The translations under genes were made by a program, and so were the position numbers. From Saprospiraceae bacterium (GTDB lineage Bacteria > Bacteroidota > Bacteroidia > Chitinophagales > Saprospiraceae): a DNA stretch of 64,000 bases. The notes under the pieces are model-generated. The model had not been told where the DNA came from and did not search any database. It worked only from the letters and a program-made list of their open reading frames with translations. Positions 43,263 to 52,239 of this stretch are shown here, one piece after another (position 1 is the first letter of the stretch; each line of letters begins with the position of its first letter). The stretch spans positions 62,001-126,000 of the forward strand of contig JADJNW010000001.1 of the NCBI GenBank assembly GCA_016714085.1. Reading direction: 5' to 3'.

Positions 43263-43559
43263 TTAAATATCACCGAAAAAGTCAATTTCTTCCCCTTCTA
43301 CCAAGGTTACGACTGCTTTTTTGTAAGCCGGTTTGCGTCCACGCAAAATGCCGGTCTTGGTCATCCGACTCTTTAATTTTGCAGGAATTACCAGTGTATT
43401 CACCGATTCTACGTTGACGTTGTATCTACCTTCAACCGCTTTTTTGATTTCAATTTTATTCGCTTTTCTATCTACCACAAAGCTATACTGCTGCAGCTTT
43501 TCTGACAGTTGATCTGCTTTTTCTGTGATAATGGGTCGTATAAGAATTATCTTTGCCAT
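43263..43559 (-). CDS. rplW: Ribosomal protein L23
   Basis: 98 aa: IILIRPIITEKADQLSEKLQQYSFVVDRKANKIEIKKAVEGRYNVNVESVNTLV. It forms the docking site for trigger factor and SRP at the exit tunnel. Full length. Confidence 0.97.
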   Translation of the reverse strand: MAKIILIRPIITEKADQLSEKLQQYSFVVDRKANKIEIKKAVEGRYNVNVESVNTLVIPAKLKSRMTKTGILRGRKPAYKKAVVTLVEGEEIDFFGDI

Positions 43560-43579
43560 TGTTCATCGATTGGCTTTGC

Positions 43580-44206
43580 TTACGCAAAAGTTTCCTTAAT
43601 TTTTTCTATCGAACCTTCCGACAAAATCAACGTATTCGCGTGCAAAATTTCATAAGTATTCAAATCACTAGCGCGCATAATAGTTGCCTTCGGAAGATTG
43701 CGTACCGATAACAACACTTCTTTCTCATGGTCTTGTGTCACCAGCAGTGTCTTTTTCGCTTCCAGATTCAGATTCTTCAGTATATCGAAGTATGCTTTGG
43801 TCTTAGGCGCTTCGAAAGAAAAGTCTTCGATCACGATGATACTTTCATTTTGAGCTTTGCTCGCTAATGCAGACTTTCTCGCCAAAACCTTTACTTTCTT
43901 ATTCAATTTCTGGCTATAATCACGTGGCTTTGGCCCGAAAACACGTCCACCTCCATGATACAAAGGGTTTTTGATATCGCCTTTCCGCGATCCGCCTGTA
44001 CCTTTTTGACGGTGCAATTTTCTGGTAGAGCCCGTGATTTCACTACGCTCTTTCGACTTGTGTGTGCCTTGGCGCTGATTCGCCAGATATTGCTTCACGG
44101 ATAAGTAAACCGAATGCTCGTTGGGTTCGATACCAAAGATGTCTTCTGGTAGCTCTACCGATCTGCCGGTTTTTTCTCCCTGGATATTGAAAACTTCAAC
44201 TTTCAT
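43580..44206 (-). CDS. rplD: Ribosomal protein L4
   Basis: 208 aa: FGIEPNEHSVYLSVKQYLANQRQGTHKSKERSEITGSTRKLHRQKGTGGSRKGDIKNPLYHGGGRVFGPKPRDYSQKLNKKVKVLARKSAL is the conserved core and tunnel loop. In E. coli it represses the S10 operon. Full length. Confidence 0.97.
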   Translation of the reverse strand: MKVEVFNIQGEKTGRSVELPEDIFGIEPNEHSVYLSVKQYLANQRQGTHKSKERSEITGSTRKLHRQKGTGGSRKGDIKNPLYHGGGRVFGPKPRDYSQKLNKKVKVLARKSALASKAQNESIIVIEDFSFEAPKTKAYFDILKNLNLEAKKTLLVTQDHEKEVLLSVRNLPKATIMRASDLNTYEILHANTLILSEGSIEKIKETFA

Positions 44207-44246
44207 TTTATATCCTGTTTAAGCCTGCTTGCTTGGCTCGTTATTA

Positions 44247-44882
44247 TTAGAATTTTGGCTTTTTTTCCAAGATTACAATTGCTCCATTGTGACCCGGAAT
44301 AGCACCTTTTACGAGAATCAAATTGCGTTCTGGCAATATTTTCACGACCCGAAGGTTTTTGACTTTCACTTGCGAACCGCCATCACGACCCGCCATCCGC
44401 AAACCTTTCACTACTTTGGATGGAAAAGATGATGCACCAATCGATCCAGGTGCACGACCGCGGTTGTGCTGACCGTGTGTCTGCATACCAACACCACTGA
44501 AACCATGACGTTTTACAACACCCTGAAAGCCTTTACCTTTAGAAGTGCCAACGGCATGAACTACATCGCCTTCAGCAAAAATTTCATCTACTTTTACTAC
44601 ATCGCCCAGAGCTTTATCAACTGCGTTGAAATCTCTGAACTCCGCTACTTTTCTTTTTGGGCCAGTGCCCGCTTGCTTAAAATGCCCTTGGAGAGGTCTG
44701 GGTGTATTTTTGGCTTTTGCATCGCCAAATCCCAATTGAAGCGCGGAATAACCATCGTTTTCTTCGGTTTTCACCTGAGTAACTATGCATGGCCCCGCTT
44801 CGATCACGGTGCAGGCAACATTACGACCTTTATCATCGTAAATGCTGGTCATACCAACTTTTTTGCCAATTAATCCGTTCAT
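44247..44882 (-). CDS. rplC: Ribosomal protein L3
   Basis: About 211 aa from the ATG at 44882 (MNGLIGKKVGMTSIYDDKGRNV); the open frame extends 23 codons upstream but those residues are unlike L3. The central KGKGFQGVVKRHGFSGVGMQTHGQHNRGRAPGSIGASSFPSKVVKGLRMAG segment is the 23S core-binding loop. Full length. Confidence 0.97.
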   Translation of the reverse strand: MNGLIGKKVGMTSIYDDKGRNVACTVIEAGPCIVTQVKTEENDGYSALQLGFGDAKAKNTPRPLQGHFKQAGTGPKRKVAEFRDFNAVDKALGDVVKVDEIFAEGDVVHAVGTSKGKGFQGVVKRHGFSGVGMQTHGQHNRGRAPGSIGASSFPSKVVKGLRMAGRDGGSQVKVKNLRVVKILPERNLILVKGAIPGHNGAIVILEKKPKF

Positions 44883-45021
44883 CCGTTTTATATTTTGAGA
44901 TATTGGATTACCAATTTTAAAATATTCTTTGCAGAAATATGCTCTCGCCAAAGGCGAAAACAGTATCTCTTTCTAAAAGAAAGATAAAATCAGAAAATCC
45001 AAAAACCTGTTAGCCAAACAA

Positions 45022-45330
45022 TTAGGTCAACTTAACCTGAATATCCACGCCACTCGGTAGCTCCAGTTTGGACAGGGCATCGACTGTCTTCTGGGTGGGC
45101 GTATAAATCTCAATGAGGCGTGTATGGGTACGCAACTGGAACTGCTCCCGAGATTTTTTGTTGACGTGCGGAGAACGGAGCACCGTAAACACTTTTTTCT
45201 CAGTGGGCAGCGGAATCGGGCCAGTTACAACAGCACCACTATTACGCACTGTTTTCACTATTTTCTCCGTCGATTTGTCCACCAAATTGTGGTCGTAGGA
45301 GCGGAGTTTGATTCTGATTTTCTGATTCAT
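45022..45330 (-). CDS. rpsJ: Ribosomal protein S10 (NusE)
   Basis: 102 aa: MNQKIRIKLRSYDHNLVDKSTEKIVKTVRNSGAVVTGPIPLPTEKKVFTVLRSPHVNKKSREQFQLRTHTRLIEIYTPTQKTVDALSKLELPSGVDIQVKL, complete. It joins the 30S head and, as NusE, couples transcription and translation. It is preceded by fusA without an intervening tuf. Confidence 0.97.
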   Translation of the reverse strand: MNQKIRIKLRSYDHNLVDKSTEKIVKTVRNSGAVVTGPIPLPTEKKVFTVLRSPHVNKKSREQFQLRTHTRLIEIYTPTQKTVDALSKLELPSGVDIQVKLT

Positions 45331-45346
45331 GCCTTTTATTAAATAT

Positions 45347-45417
45347 GTTTCAAGCTTTAGGTTGCAAGTTTTAAGTTAAGGCATTGAACCTAAAACCTAA
45401 AACCTGCAACTTTCAAC
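45347..45417. repeat. Imperfect 32-bp inverted repeat between rpsJ and fusA
   Basis: Arms 45347-45378 and 45386-45417 are complementary at 22 of 32 positions with a 7-base loop. The arms are themselves made of GGTT(T)GCAAGTTTTAAG / AACCTAAAACCTAAAACC words. Confidence 0.65.
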
Positions 45418-45420
45418 AAA

Positions 45421-47556
45421 TTATACCTTCACTGTACCTTTTGATTTTTCAATCACTTCACTTGCAATATTAGCCGGAGCTGGTGCATAATGCGAAAATT
45501 CCATTACGGAACTTGCGCGACCAGATGTGATCGTACGCAACTGTGTTACATAACCAAACATTTCTGCCAATGGCACATCCGCCTGGATTGCAACCGCGCC
45601 GCCTGGGCGACCTTCTTGTCCTTTGGGCAAACCGCGCCGACGGTTCAAGTCACCAATAACCGGACCAACATATTCCTCTGGTGTGATTACTTCCAATTTC
45701 ATAATTGGTTCCATCAGCACAGGGTTACATTGCTTGGCAGCTACTCGGAAGCCTTCTTTTGCACACAATTCAAATGCGATCGGCTTAGAGTCAACTGCGT
45801 GCATAGAACCATCATAAACGCGCACTTTCATTGCATCTATTTGATAGCCGGCAAGAATACCATTGCCCATCATGGCATTGAAACCATCGAAGATCGGTTT
45901 TTGATAATTCTTATCAATTGAGCCTCCGACGATACCCCATATAAATTGCAACTTCCGCTTACCACTCTTGAATTCTTCACTATCCAAGAACTCCTGATCA
46001 GGAGGTCCAAGCTCAAATTCCATATCTGCAAACAAACCAGCACCACCCGTCTGCTTTTTCAAGCGTTCGCGATGAGAAACCTTTTTGGTCAATGCTTCTT
46101 TATAATTTACTTGAGGCGCACCTTGGTTGCATTCTACTTTGAATTCACGGCGCAAACGATCGACGATAATTTCCAGGTGCAATTCACCCATACCGCTGAT
46201 GATCGTTTGATTTGTATCTTCATTGTACTGTACACGGAATGTTGGGTCTTCTTCAGCCAATTTTGCCAAAGCGTTACCCAGTTTATCCAAGTCTTTCTGC
46301 GTTTTTGGTTCGATTGCCAAACCAATTACTGGTTCAGGGAAAACCATACTTTCCAGTACAATCGGATGATTGAGGTCACACAAAGTATCACCTGTACGAA
46401 TATCTTTGAAACCAACCGCAGCAGCAATGTCACCAGCTTCCACCCGATCAATCGGATTTTGCTTATTGGCATGCATCTGATACAAACGTGAAATACGCTC
46501 TTTATTATCGGTGCGTGCATTCAACACGTAAGAACCCGCATCCAGTGCGCCAGAATATACGCGGATAAAGCACAAGCGACCAACAAACGGGTCAGTAGCG
46601 ATCTTGAACGCCAGAGCAGCGAATGGATCTTCTACAGTTGGACGACGCAAGACTTCTTTCTCCGTTTCAGGATTCGTACCTTTTACTGCTTCAATATCAA
46701 TCGGCGCAGGCAAGTAGTAGCAAACCGCATCCAAACAAGCCTGTACACCTTTATTTTTGAAAGCCGAACCACAAAGTACCGGCGTAATCTTCATATCAAT
46801 TGTTGCCTGACGGATAGCGTTACGAAGCTCTTCAACTGTAATAGAATCAGGATCATCAAAGAACTTTTCAAGCAAGGTATCGTCGTATTCGGCGATCGCT
46901 TCAATGAGTTGCTCCCGCAATTCTTTTACTTGATCTACCAAATCAGCAGGCATAGGGATCACTTCATAGGTCATACCCATGTCGTTCTCATTCCACACAA
47001 TTGCTTGATTCATAACCAAATCCACAACCCCCTTAAAGGTCTCTTCTGCACCAATTGGTACTTGCAAAGCAATGGCATTTGCACCCAGCTTTACTTTCAT
47101 GTCTTTAACAACCTGAAAGTAATCCGCGCCGGAGCGATCCATTTTGTTCACAAAAGCGATACGAGGCACTTTATAACCATCTGCCAAACGCCAGTTGGTT
47201 TCAGATTGTGGTTCAACACCATCAACTGAACTAAACAAGAATACCAGTCCATCCAACACCCGCAAGGAGCGGTTTACCTCTACAGTAAAATCCACGTGAC
47301 CCGGAGTGTCAATGATGTTGAAATCGTATTTTTGACCTTCTACTTCCCAGTTACACTTGGTAGCAGCAGAAGTGATCGTAATACCGCGCTCTTGTTCTTG
47401 TTCCATCCAGTCCATCGTAGCTGCACCATCGTGTACTTCACCAATTTTGTGAGATACCCCGGTATAGTATAGAATACGTTCCGTCGTGGTGGTTTTCCCA
47501 GCATCAATATGCGCTGTAATACCAATATTTCTTGTAAACTTTAAGTCCTTAGCCAT
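45421..47556 (-). CDS. fusA: Translation elongation factor G
   Basis: 711 aa. GTPase motifs: AHIDAGKTTTTERIL (P-loop), DTPGHVDFTVEV and NKMDRSGADY. Later domains are recognisable by GMGELHLEIIVDRLRREF and VPLAEMFGYVTQLRTITSGRASSVMEFSHY. It moves tRNA and mRNA through the ribosome. Complete, located between rpsG and rpsJ. Confidence 0.97.
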   Translation of the reverse strand: MAKDLKFTRNIGITAHIDAGKTTTTERILYYTGVSHKIGEVHDGAATMDWMEQEQERGITITSAATKCNWEVEGQKYDFNIIDTPGHVDFTVEVNRSLRVLDGLVFLFSSVDGVEPQSETNWRLADGYKVPRIAFVNKMDRSGADYFQVVKDMKVKLGANAIALQVPIGAEETFKGVVDLVMNQAIVWNENDMGMTYEVIPMPADLVDQVKELREQLIEAIAEYDDTLLEKFFDDPDSITVEELRNAIRQATIDMKITPVLCGSAFKNKGVQACLDAVCYYLPAPIDIEAVKGTNPETEKEVLRRPTVEDPFAALAFKIATDPFVGRLCFIRVYSGALDAGSYVLNARTDNKERISRLYQMHANKQNPIDRVEAGDIAAAVGFKDIRTGDTLCDLNHPIVLESMVFPEPVIGLAIEPKTQKDLDKLGNALAKLAEEDPTFRVQYNEDTNQTIISGMGELHLEIIVDRLRREFKVECNQGAPQVNYKEALTKKVSHRERLKKQTGGAGLFADMEFELGPPDQEFLDSEEFKSGKRKLQFIWGIVGGSIDKNYQKPIFDGFNAMMGNGILAGYQIDAMKVRVYDGSMHAVDSKPIAFELCAKEGFRVAAKQCNPVLMEPIMKLEVITPEEYVGPVIGDLNRRRGLPKGQEGRPGGAVAIQADVPLAEMFGYVTQLRTITSGRASSVMEFSHYAPAPANIASEVIEKSKGTVKV

Positions 47557-47593
47557 GAGACTATTACTTATATATTGTTTTTAAAATAAATAA

Positions 47594-47666
47594 AGACCTT
47601 GGATCATTAGACGAAAGACTTTCTAAAAAGTCTCATCGAATCTCCTCTGTTGTACCCTATGTCTAA
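47594..47666. repeat. TTAGAC/GTCTAA word repeat between fusA and rpsG
   Basis: ATTAGACGAAAGACTTTCTAAAAAGTCTC contains AGACTT/AAGTCT, and a further GTCTAA at 47661-47666 pairs with TTAGAC near 47608. Confidence 0.5.
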
Positions 47667-47681
47667 ATCACCTATGCGGTC

Positions 47682-48149
47682 TTATGCTTTAAAGTGCGCG
47701 AATGCACGGTTAGCTTCTGCCATTTTGTGCATATCCTCTTTGCGCTTTACTGCTGAACCTTCCCCTTTGCTTGCTGCAATGATCTCGGCAGCCAGACGAT
47801 CTGCCATGCCTTTACCACTGCGTTCACGAGCAAAGCGAATCAACCATTTCATACCAATAGATACTTTGCGCTTGGCGCGAATTTCCGTCGGAATCTGAAA
47901 AGTAGCACCCCCGATACGACGGCTGCGTACTTCTACCTGTGGCATTACATTATTCAAAGCTTTTTTCCAGAGGCCGTGCTCGTCCTGCTTGGTTCTATCC
48001 TTCACCAAATCCATTGCTTCGTAGAATACAGTGAAAGCTGTACCTTTCTTGCCTTGCCACATCATATTGTTGACAAACTGCGTAACCATTGGGTCACTGT
48101 ATCTTGGATCCGGCAATAATATCCTCGCTTTTGGTTTTCTTTTTCTCAT
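47682..48149 (-). CDS. rpsG: Ribosomal protein S7
   Basis: 155 aa: RKRKPKARILLPDPRYSDPMVTQFVNNMMWQGKKGTAFTVFYEAMDLV, PQVEVRSRRIGGATFQIPTEI, and AEANRAFAHFKA at the end. It organises the 30S head. Full length. Confidence 0.97.
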   Translation of the reverse strand: MRKRKPKARILLPDPRYSDPMVTQFVNNMMWQGKKGTAFTVFYEAMDLVKDRTKQDEHGLWKKALNNVMPQVEVRSRRIGGATFQIPTEIRAKRKVSIGMKWLIRFARERSGKGMADRLAAEIIAASKGEGSAVKRKEDMHKMAEANRAFAHFKA

Positions 48150-48157
48150 TTTTTATC

Positions 48158-48241
48158 GTGTTATGGTATTTTGGTGTTTTGGTGTTCTGGTGTTTGAGTC
48201 GTGAGGGACATTAACACTATAACGCCTTAACACTACAACAC
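48158..48241. repeat. Imperfect 29-bp inverted repeat between rpsG and rpsL
   Basis: Arms 48158-48186 and 48213-48241 are complementary at 21 of 29 positions around a 26-base loop. The left arm is built of GTGTTATGGTATTTTGGTGT-like words repeated in series. Confidence 0.7.
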
Positions 48242-48248
48242 AATTATT

Positions 48249-48623
<375 letters not shown>

Positions 48624-48691
48624 ATATTATTCTGATTAAACTTTTTCGTGTTTCGATACAATAAAAATATTGCCTTTTCAAAAAGCGATTG

Positions 48692-48721
48692 CAAAGGTAT
48701 GATTTTTTCTTTCAATTGCAA
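48692..48721 (-). promoter_or_regulatory. Promoter of the rpsL-led supercluster
   Basis: Complement: TTG (48719-48721), a 19-base spacer, then TACCTTTG (48692-48699). This is an excellent match to the Bacteroidota TTG-N19-TAnnTTTG consensus, about 70 bases before the rpsL start. Confidence 0.85.
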
Positions 48722-48834
48722 AAGTGATTTTAAAAAAATAATTTTTTCTTTGTTGAATATCTATCTAAAAAATGGAAAGAAGCATTTTTCCGCTAAAACG
48801 AACACCTTAATCTTGTTTTAATACCTTATTATTT

Positions 48835-49605
48835 ATGAAACTTGGCTACGAAGAAAATTTTACCATCCGCACTTACGAAATTGACAATCGTAAAAAGGCT
48901 ACGCCCGCTGCGCTCATCAGGCTAATGCAAGAAGCCGCTATGCAAAATGTGCTGAAACTCAAATTGTCGGTGTGGGACTTGGAGCCACATGGTATTTCCT
49001 GGGTATTAATGCGTTTGTATTTGAGAATCAACCGATTACCTAATTTAAATGAACAAATCCTGATTCAAACTTATCCAGCAGGATTCGAGAAGGTGCTTAC
49101 CCATCGAGATTATAAAGTCTTTGACGATCAAGGTGAACTCCTGGCTTATTCTTCTTCAACCTGGCTGCTGATGGACACCAATACGCGCCGAATGACACGC
49201 ATCCCTGATTTTATTATGCAATATCAGCAGTATATCCCACCCGAAAATGAATGCCTGCCACGCCCTTCCGACCGACTACCGAAATTCGAGCATATTGATC
49301 GTAGTAAAAGATATGAAGTAAATTGGCATGATCTTGACTTTAATATGCATCTTAATAATACCTTATATATTCAATGGATGCTGGAAGCGGTCGAAGATCA
49401 TATATTACAATATGGTTATTTGAGCGAATTGGATATAATATTTCACCTGGAAGGCTTGTGGAAAGAAATCATCAAATCCGAATTACAAAAAATTGATAAT
49501 CAGTCTTTTTTACATCGATTGAGTAGAGCTTCGGATGACAAAGAATTGGCTACTATGCAAACCAAATGGCTGCTGCCACAACCGCCGCATTCTTTTACCA
49601 CCTAA
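48835..49605 (+). CDS. Acyl-ACP thioesterase
   Basis: 256 aa with two hot-dog domains: GYEENFTIRTYEIDNRKKATPAALIRLMQEAAMQNVLKL, then ISWVLMRLYLRINRLPNLNEQILIQTYPAG. The second half carries WHDLDFNMHLNNTLYIQWMLEAV, the catalytic Asn/His region. It releases fatty acids from acyl carrier protein. Divergent from rpsL. Confidence 0.88.
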   Translation: MKLGYEENFTIRTYEIDNRKKATPAALIRLMQEAAMQNVLKLKLSVWDLEPHGISWVLMRLYLRINRLPNLNEQILIQTYPAGFEKVLTHRDYKVFDDQGELLAYSSSTWLLMDTNTRRMTRIPDFIMQYQQYIPPENECLPRPSDRLPKFEHIDRSKRYEVNWHDLDFNMHLNNTLYIQWMLEAVEDHILQYGYLSELDIIFHLEGLWKEIIKSELQKIDNQSFLHRLSRASDDKELATMQTKWLLPQPPHSFTT

Positions 49606-49626
49606 GACACAAAAGGACACATTAGG

Positions 49627-50040
49627 TTATTCTGGTAGTTCGGTATAAAGCTGGGTGACCATTGTTTTTTGTCCCTCCTTCACCAAATTTGTGCAATTAA
49701 AGTTTATCAACAACCCCTTCGGTTTTTCAAGCAATTTTAAATATGTCAATAACTGCGCATCAAAAATCGGATGCATCATTTCCACCGCCTTAATTTCTAC
49801 AACAACTAAATCCTCCACCAGCAGATCATAACGCAAATCTGCATCAATCATAACTCCTTTGTATTCAATAGGAATTAACTGTTGTTGCATCACCTTAAAG
49901 CCTTTAGATTCCAACTCATGCTTTAAACATTTTTCGTACACTTTCTCTAAAAGCCCGGGCCCAAGATGCCGATGAACCTCTATGGCGCAACCTACGATCT
50001 GATAAATGAGATGGTTAATCTCTGTTTTTGAAGTTTTCAT
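49627..50040 (-). CDS. GxxExxY family protein
   Basis: 137 aa from the ATG at 50038-50040 (MKTSKTEINHLIYQIVGCAI); a start at 50079 would add 13 residues unlike the family. The defining GCAIEVHRHLGPGLLEKVYEKCL is present, followed by DADLRYDLLVEDLVVVEIKAVE, which resembles a PD-(D/E)xK nuclease core (D...ExK). The function of the family is unknown. Confidence 0.85.
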   Translation of the reverse strand: MKTSKTEINHLIYQIVGCAIEVHRHLGPGLLEKVYEKCLKHELESKGFKVMQQQLIPIEYKGVMIDADLRYDLLVEDLVVVEIKAVEMMHPIFDAQLLTYLKLLEKPKGLLINFNCTNLVKEGQKTMVTQLYTELPE

Positions 50041-50124
50041 ACTAAAGTTTCTTGTGTAAATCATGTTTTTGAGACGCAAGCAGTCGAAAAAGTCACAACT
50101 AAAACTTAGGTGTCCTTAAGTGGC

Positions 50125-50973
50125 TTAGGTGGTTAAAATCCTTTCTGCTCCACAATAAATATTGCCCTTCTGCTCGCGCAAGAAACCCACCAGCGTCATC
50201 CCGTGCTCCTCTGCCAACTCCACCGCCAGACTTGACGCCGCACCAACCGCTGCAAGAATCGGAACGCCCGCCATTACTGACTTTTGCACCAACTCAAATC
50301 CCGCCCGACCACTTACCAATATAATTGCATTTGATAAAGGTATTTGATCTTGCTTCAAAGCCGCGCCAATCAACTTGTCCAGCGCATTATGCCGGCCTAC
50401 ATCTTCGCGGAGCAATTGCAAATTCCCATTTGTATCGAATAAAGCCGCCGCATGAATGCCGCCCGTTTGCGCAAATAAAGTCTGCTCTTGATTCAATTTT
50501 TGCGGAAGCGAAAAAAGCAAATCAGCCGAAATCCTGGGTTCGCCTTTCGGTAATAAATAATGGCAAGTCGTCTGCACCATATCAATAGAGGCTTTGCCGC
50601 AGATGCCACAACTCGACGAGGTATAAAAATGTCGATTCAATTGCTCAAAATCAAAATTTATATCAGTTTGTAAATCAACTAATACTATATTTTCTTGCGA
50701 CGCTTCGTCCAATTGCTCCGCCAGGTAGCGCATTTGCAGCACGTCTTTTGCAGAAAGGATAATCCCTTCTGTGAATAAAAATCCCATCGCCAGATCAAAA
50801 TCATTACCCGGTGTGCGCATCGTCACTGCCAAATCCTTTTGTTTGCGCTGCGTGCCTTTGCCATAGGCAATTTTGATTTCCAAGGGTTCTTCCACCACTA
50901 AAGTATCTTCCCACGCGGCAGCATGATTTTCTTTTAATTTTTTGATGTCTCGTTTAATAATGCCTTTGCTCAT
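50125..50973 (-). CDS. fdhD: Formate dehydrogenase accessory sulfurtransferase FdhD
   Basis: 282 aa: MRTPGNDFDLAMGFLFTEGII, the sulfur-relay cysteines in YTSSSCGICGKASID, and FAQTGGIHAAALFDTNGNLQLLREDVGRHNALDKLIGAAL, the family hallmark. FdhD passes sulfur from IscS to the Mo-bisPGD cofactor of formate dehydrogenase. No formate dehydrogenase lies in the window; a molybdenum oxidoreductase elsewhere is implied. Confidence 0.93.
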   Translation of the reverse strand: MSKGIIKRDIKKLKENHAAAWEDTLVVEEPLEIKIAYGKGTQRKQKDLAVTMRTPGNDFDLAMGFLFTEGIILSAKDVLQMRYLAEQLDEASQENIVLVDLQTDINFDFEQLNRHFYTSSSCGICGKASIDMVQTTCHYLLPKGEPRISADLLFSLPQKLNQEQTLFAQTGGIHAAALFDTNGNLQLLREDVGRHNALDKLIGAALKQDQIPLSNAIILVSGRAGFELVQKSVMAGVPILAAVGAASSLAVELAEEHGMTLVGFLREQKGNIYCGAERILTT

Positions 50974-51120
50974 TGAAGATTTTTATCTTTATTTAAAGGT
51001 AATAAATTCTCACTTGAATCAGTATGTACGCGCGGTTTTATAAAAAATTCGCGTCATTCTGGATTATCTGCTCCAAAAAAGAGCAAAATCGTATCAGTTT
51101 TCAATAATTTTGTAAAAGCT

Positions 51121-51146
51121 TTGCTTTTTTAAATACGCTAACTTTG
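51121..51146 (+). promoter_or_regulatory. Likely promoter of the hydroxyproline cluster
   Basis: TAACTTTG (51139-51146) is a good -7 element, 30 bases before the ATG at 51176. TTG at 51121-51123 is only 15 bases upstream, closer than usual. Confidence 0.5.
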
Positions 51147-51175
51147 TACAAGTTTTTCACGTAAAATAAATAATT

Positions 51176-52105
51176 ATGACTGTTCAATGGCAAGGCGTTT
51201 ATCCTGCGATTACTACTAAATTCAGGGCGGATGGCGCGCTCGATTTTCCTACTTTTAATAAAAATATTCAGGCACAACTCGATGCTGGTATTGACGGATT
51301 AATCCTCGGTGGCTCTTTGGGCGAGTCGAGTACGATCACTCATGAAGAACGAATCGACTTGCTCCACAACACGCTGGATTTTGTGCAAGGTAAAATTCCA
51401 GTATTGGTCAATATCGCTGAAGGCGCGACCAAGAACGCAATAAAATTAGCGCATCTGGCGCAAGACAATGGCGCACAGGGCTTGATGCTGCTGCCGCCTA
51501 TGATGTACAAACCGACCGACCATGAAACGACCGAATTTTTTAAAGCAGTCGCTTCCGAAACAGATTTGCCTATTTTAATATATAATAATCCGGTGGATTA
51601 TAAGATTGAGGTAAAGCTTGATATGTTTGAAGAATTATTGAAATATGATAATATTCAAGCAGTGAAAGAAAGTACCCGCGATGTGTCGAACGTTACGCGC
51701 ATTATCAATCGTTTTGGCGAACGCCTGAAAGTTCTTTGTGGCGTGGACACATTGGCATTGGAGTGTTTGCTAATGGGCGCAGGTGGCTGGGTAGCAGGCT
51801 TGGTTGCTGCGTTTCCGCGCGAGACCGTAGCGATTTATCGCTTGGCGAAAGCAGGCAGAATCGAGGAAGCGCTTGCCATTCACCGTTGGTTTTTGCCGAT
51901 TTTGGAATTGGATATTCACCCTCAATTGGTACAAAACATTAAATTAGCCGAAGTAATGACGGGACTGGGTACTGAATTTGTACGTGCCCCACGCCAACCT
52001 TTGATGGGCGCTGATCGGGAACGCGTGATCAAAATTCTGGAAGAAGGTTTAGCAGTCCGCCCGGAATTGCCGGAATATTTAAATCTTGAAATCGCATTAT
52101 CATAA
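51176..52105 (+). CDS. Dihydrodipicolinate synthase family lyase, likely 1-pyrroline-4-hydroxy-2-carboxylate deaminase
   Basis: 309 aa TIM barrel: GVYPAITTKFRADGALDFPTFNKNIQAQLDAGIDGLILGGSLGE, the tyrosine in LIYNNPVDYK and the Schiff-base lysine in AVKESTRDVSNV. The family has many functions. The pairing with a 4-hydroxyproline epimerase and an FAD D-amino-acid dehydrogenase, and the AraC gene beyond, favours the deaminase of the trans-4-hydroxy-L-proline pathway (product alpha-ketoglutarate semialdehyde). First gene of the cluster. Confidence 0.85.
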   Translation: MTVQWQGVYPAITTKFRADGALDFPTFNKNIQAQLDAGIDGLILGGSLGESSTITHEERIDLLHNTLDFVQGKIPVLVNIAEGATKNAIKLAHLAQDNGAQGLMLLPPMMYKPTDHETTEFFKAVASETDLPILIYNNPVDYKIEVKLDMFEELLKYDNIQAVKESTRDVSNVTRIINRFGERLKVLCGVDTLALECLLMGAGGWVAGLVAAFPRETVAIYRLAKAGRIEEALAIHRWFLPILELDIHPQLVQNIKLAEVMTGLGTEFVRAPRQPLMGADRERVIKILEEGLAVRPELPEYLNLEIALS

Positions 52106-52239
52106 TTCTGGAATTTTATTACAAAAAGTAAAAGCAATTCAAAAAATATTATCTAAAATCATCGGAACAGCAAAATGCAATAGCTGAATACGCAGCACAT
52201 TGGCAAATCAGCAAATTAGCATATTATTATATTATTTTT

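Noticed and set aside
44883..44951. Upstream extension of the L3 frame by 23 codons
   Set aside because: L3 begins MNGLIGKKVGM; the extra residues have no match to the family.
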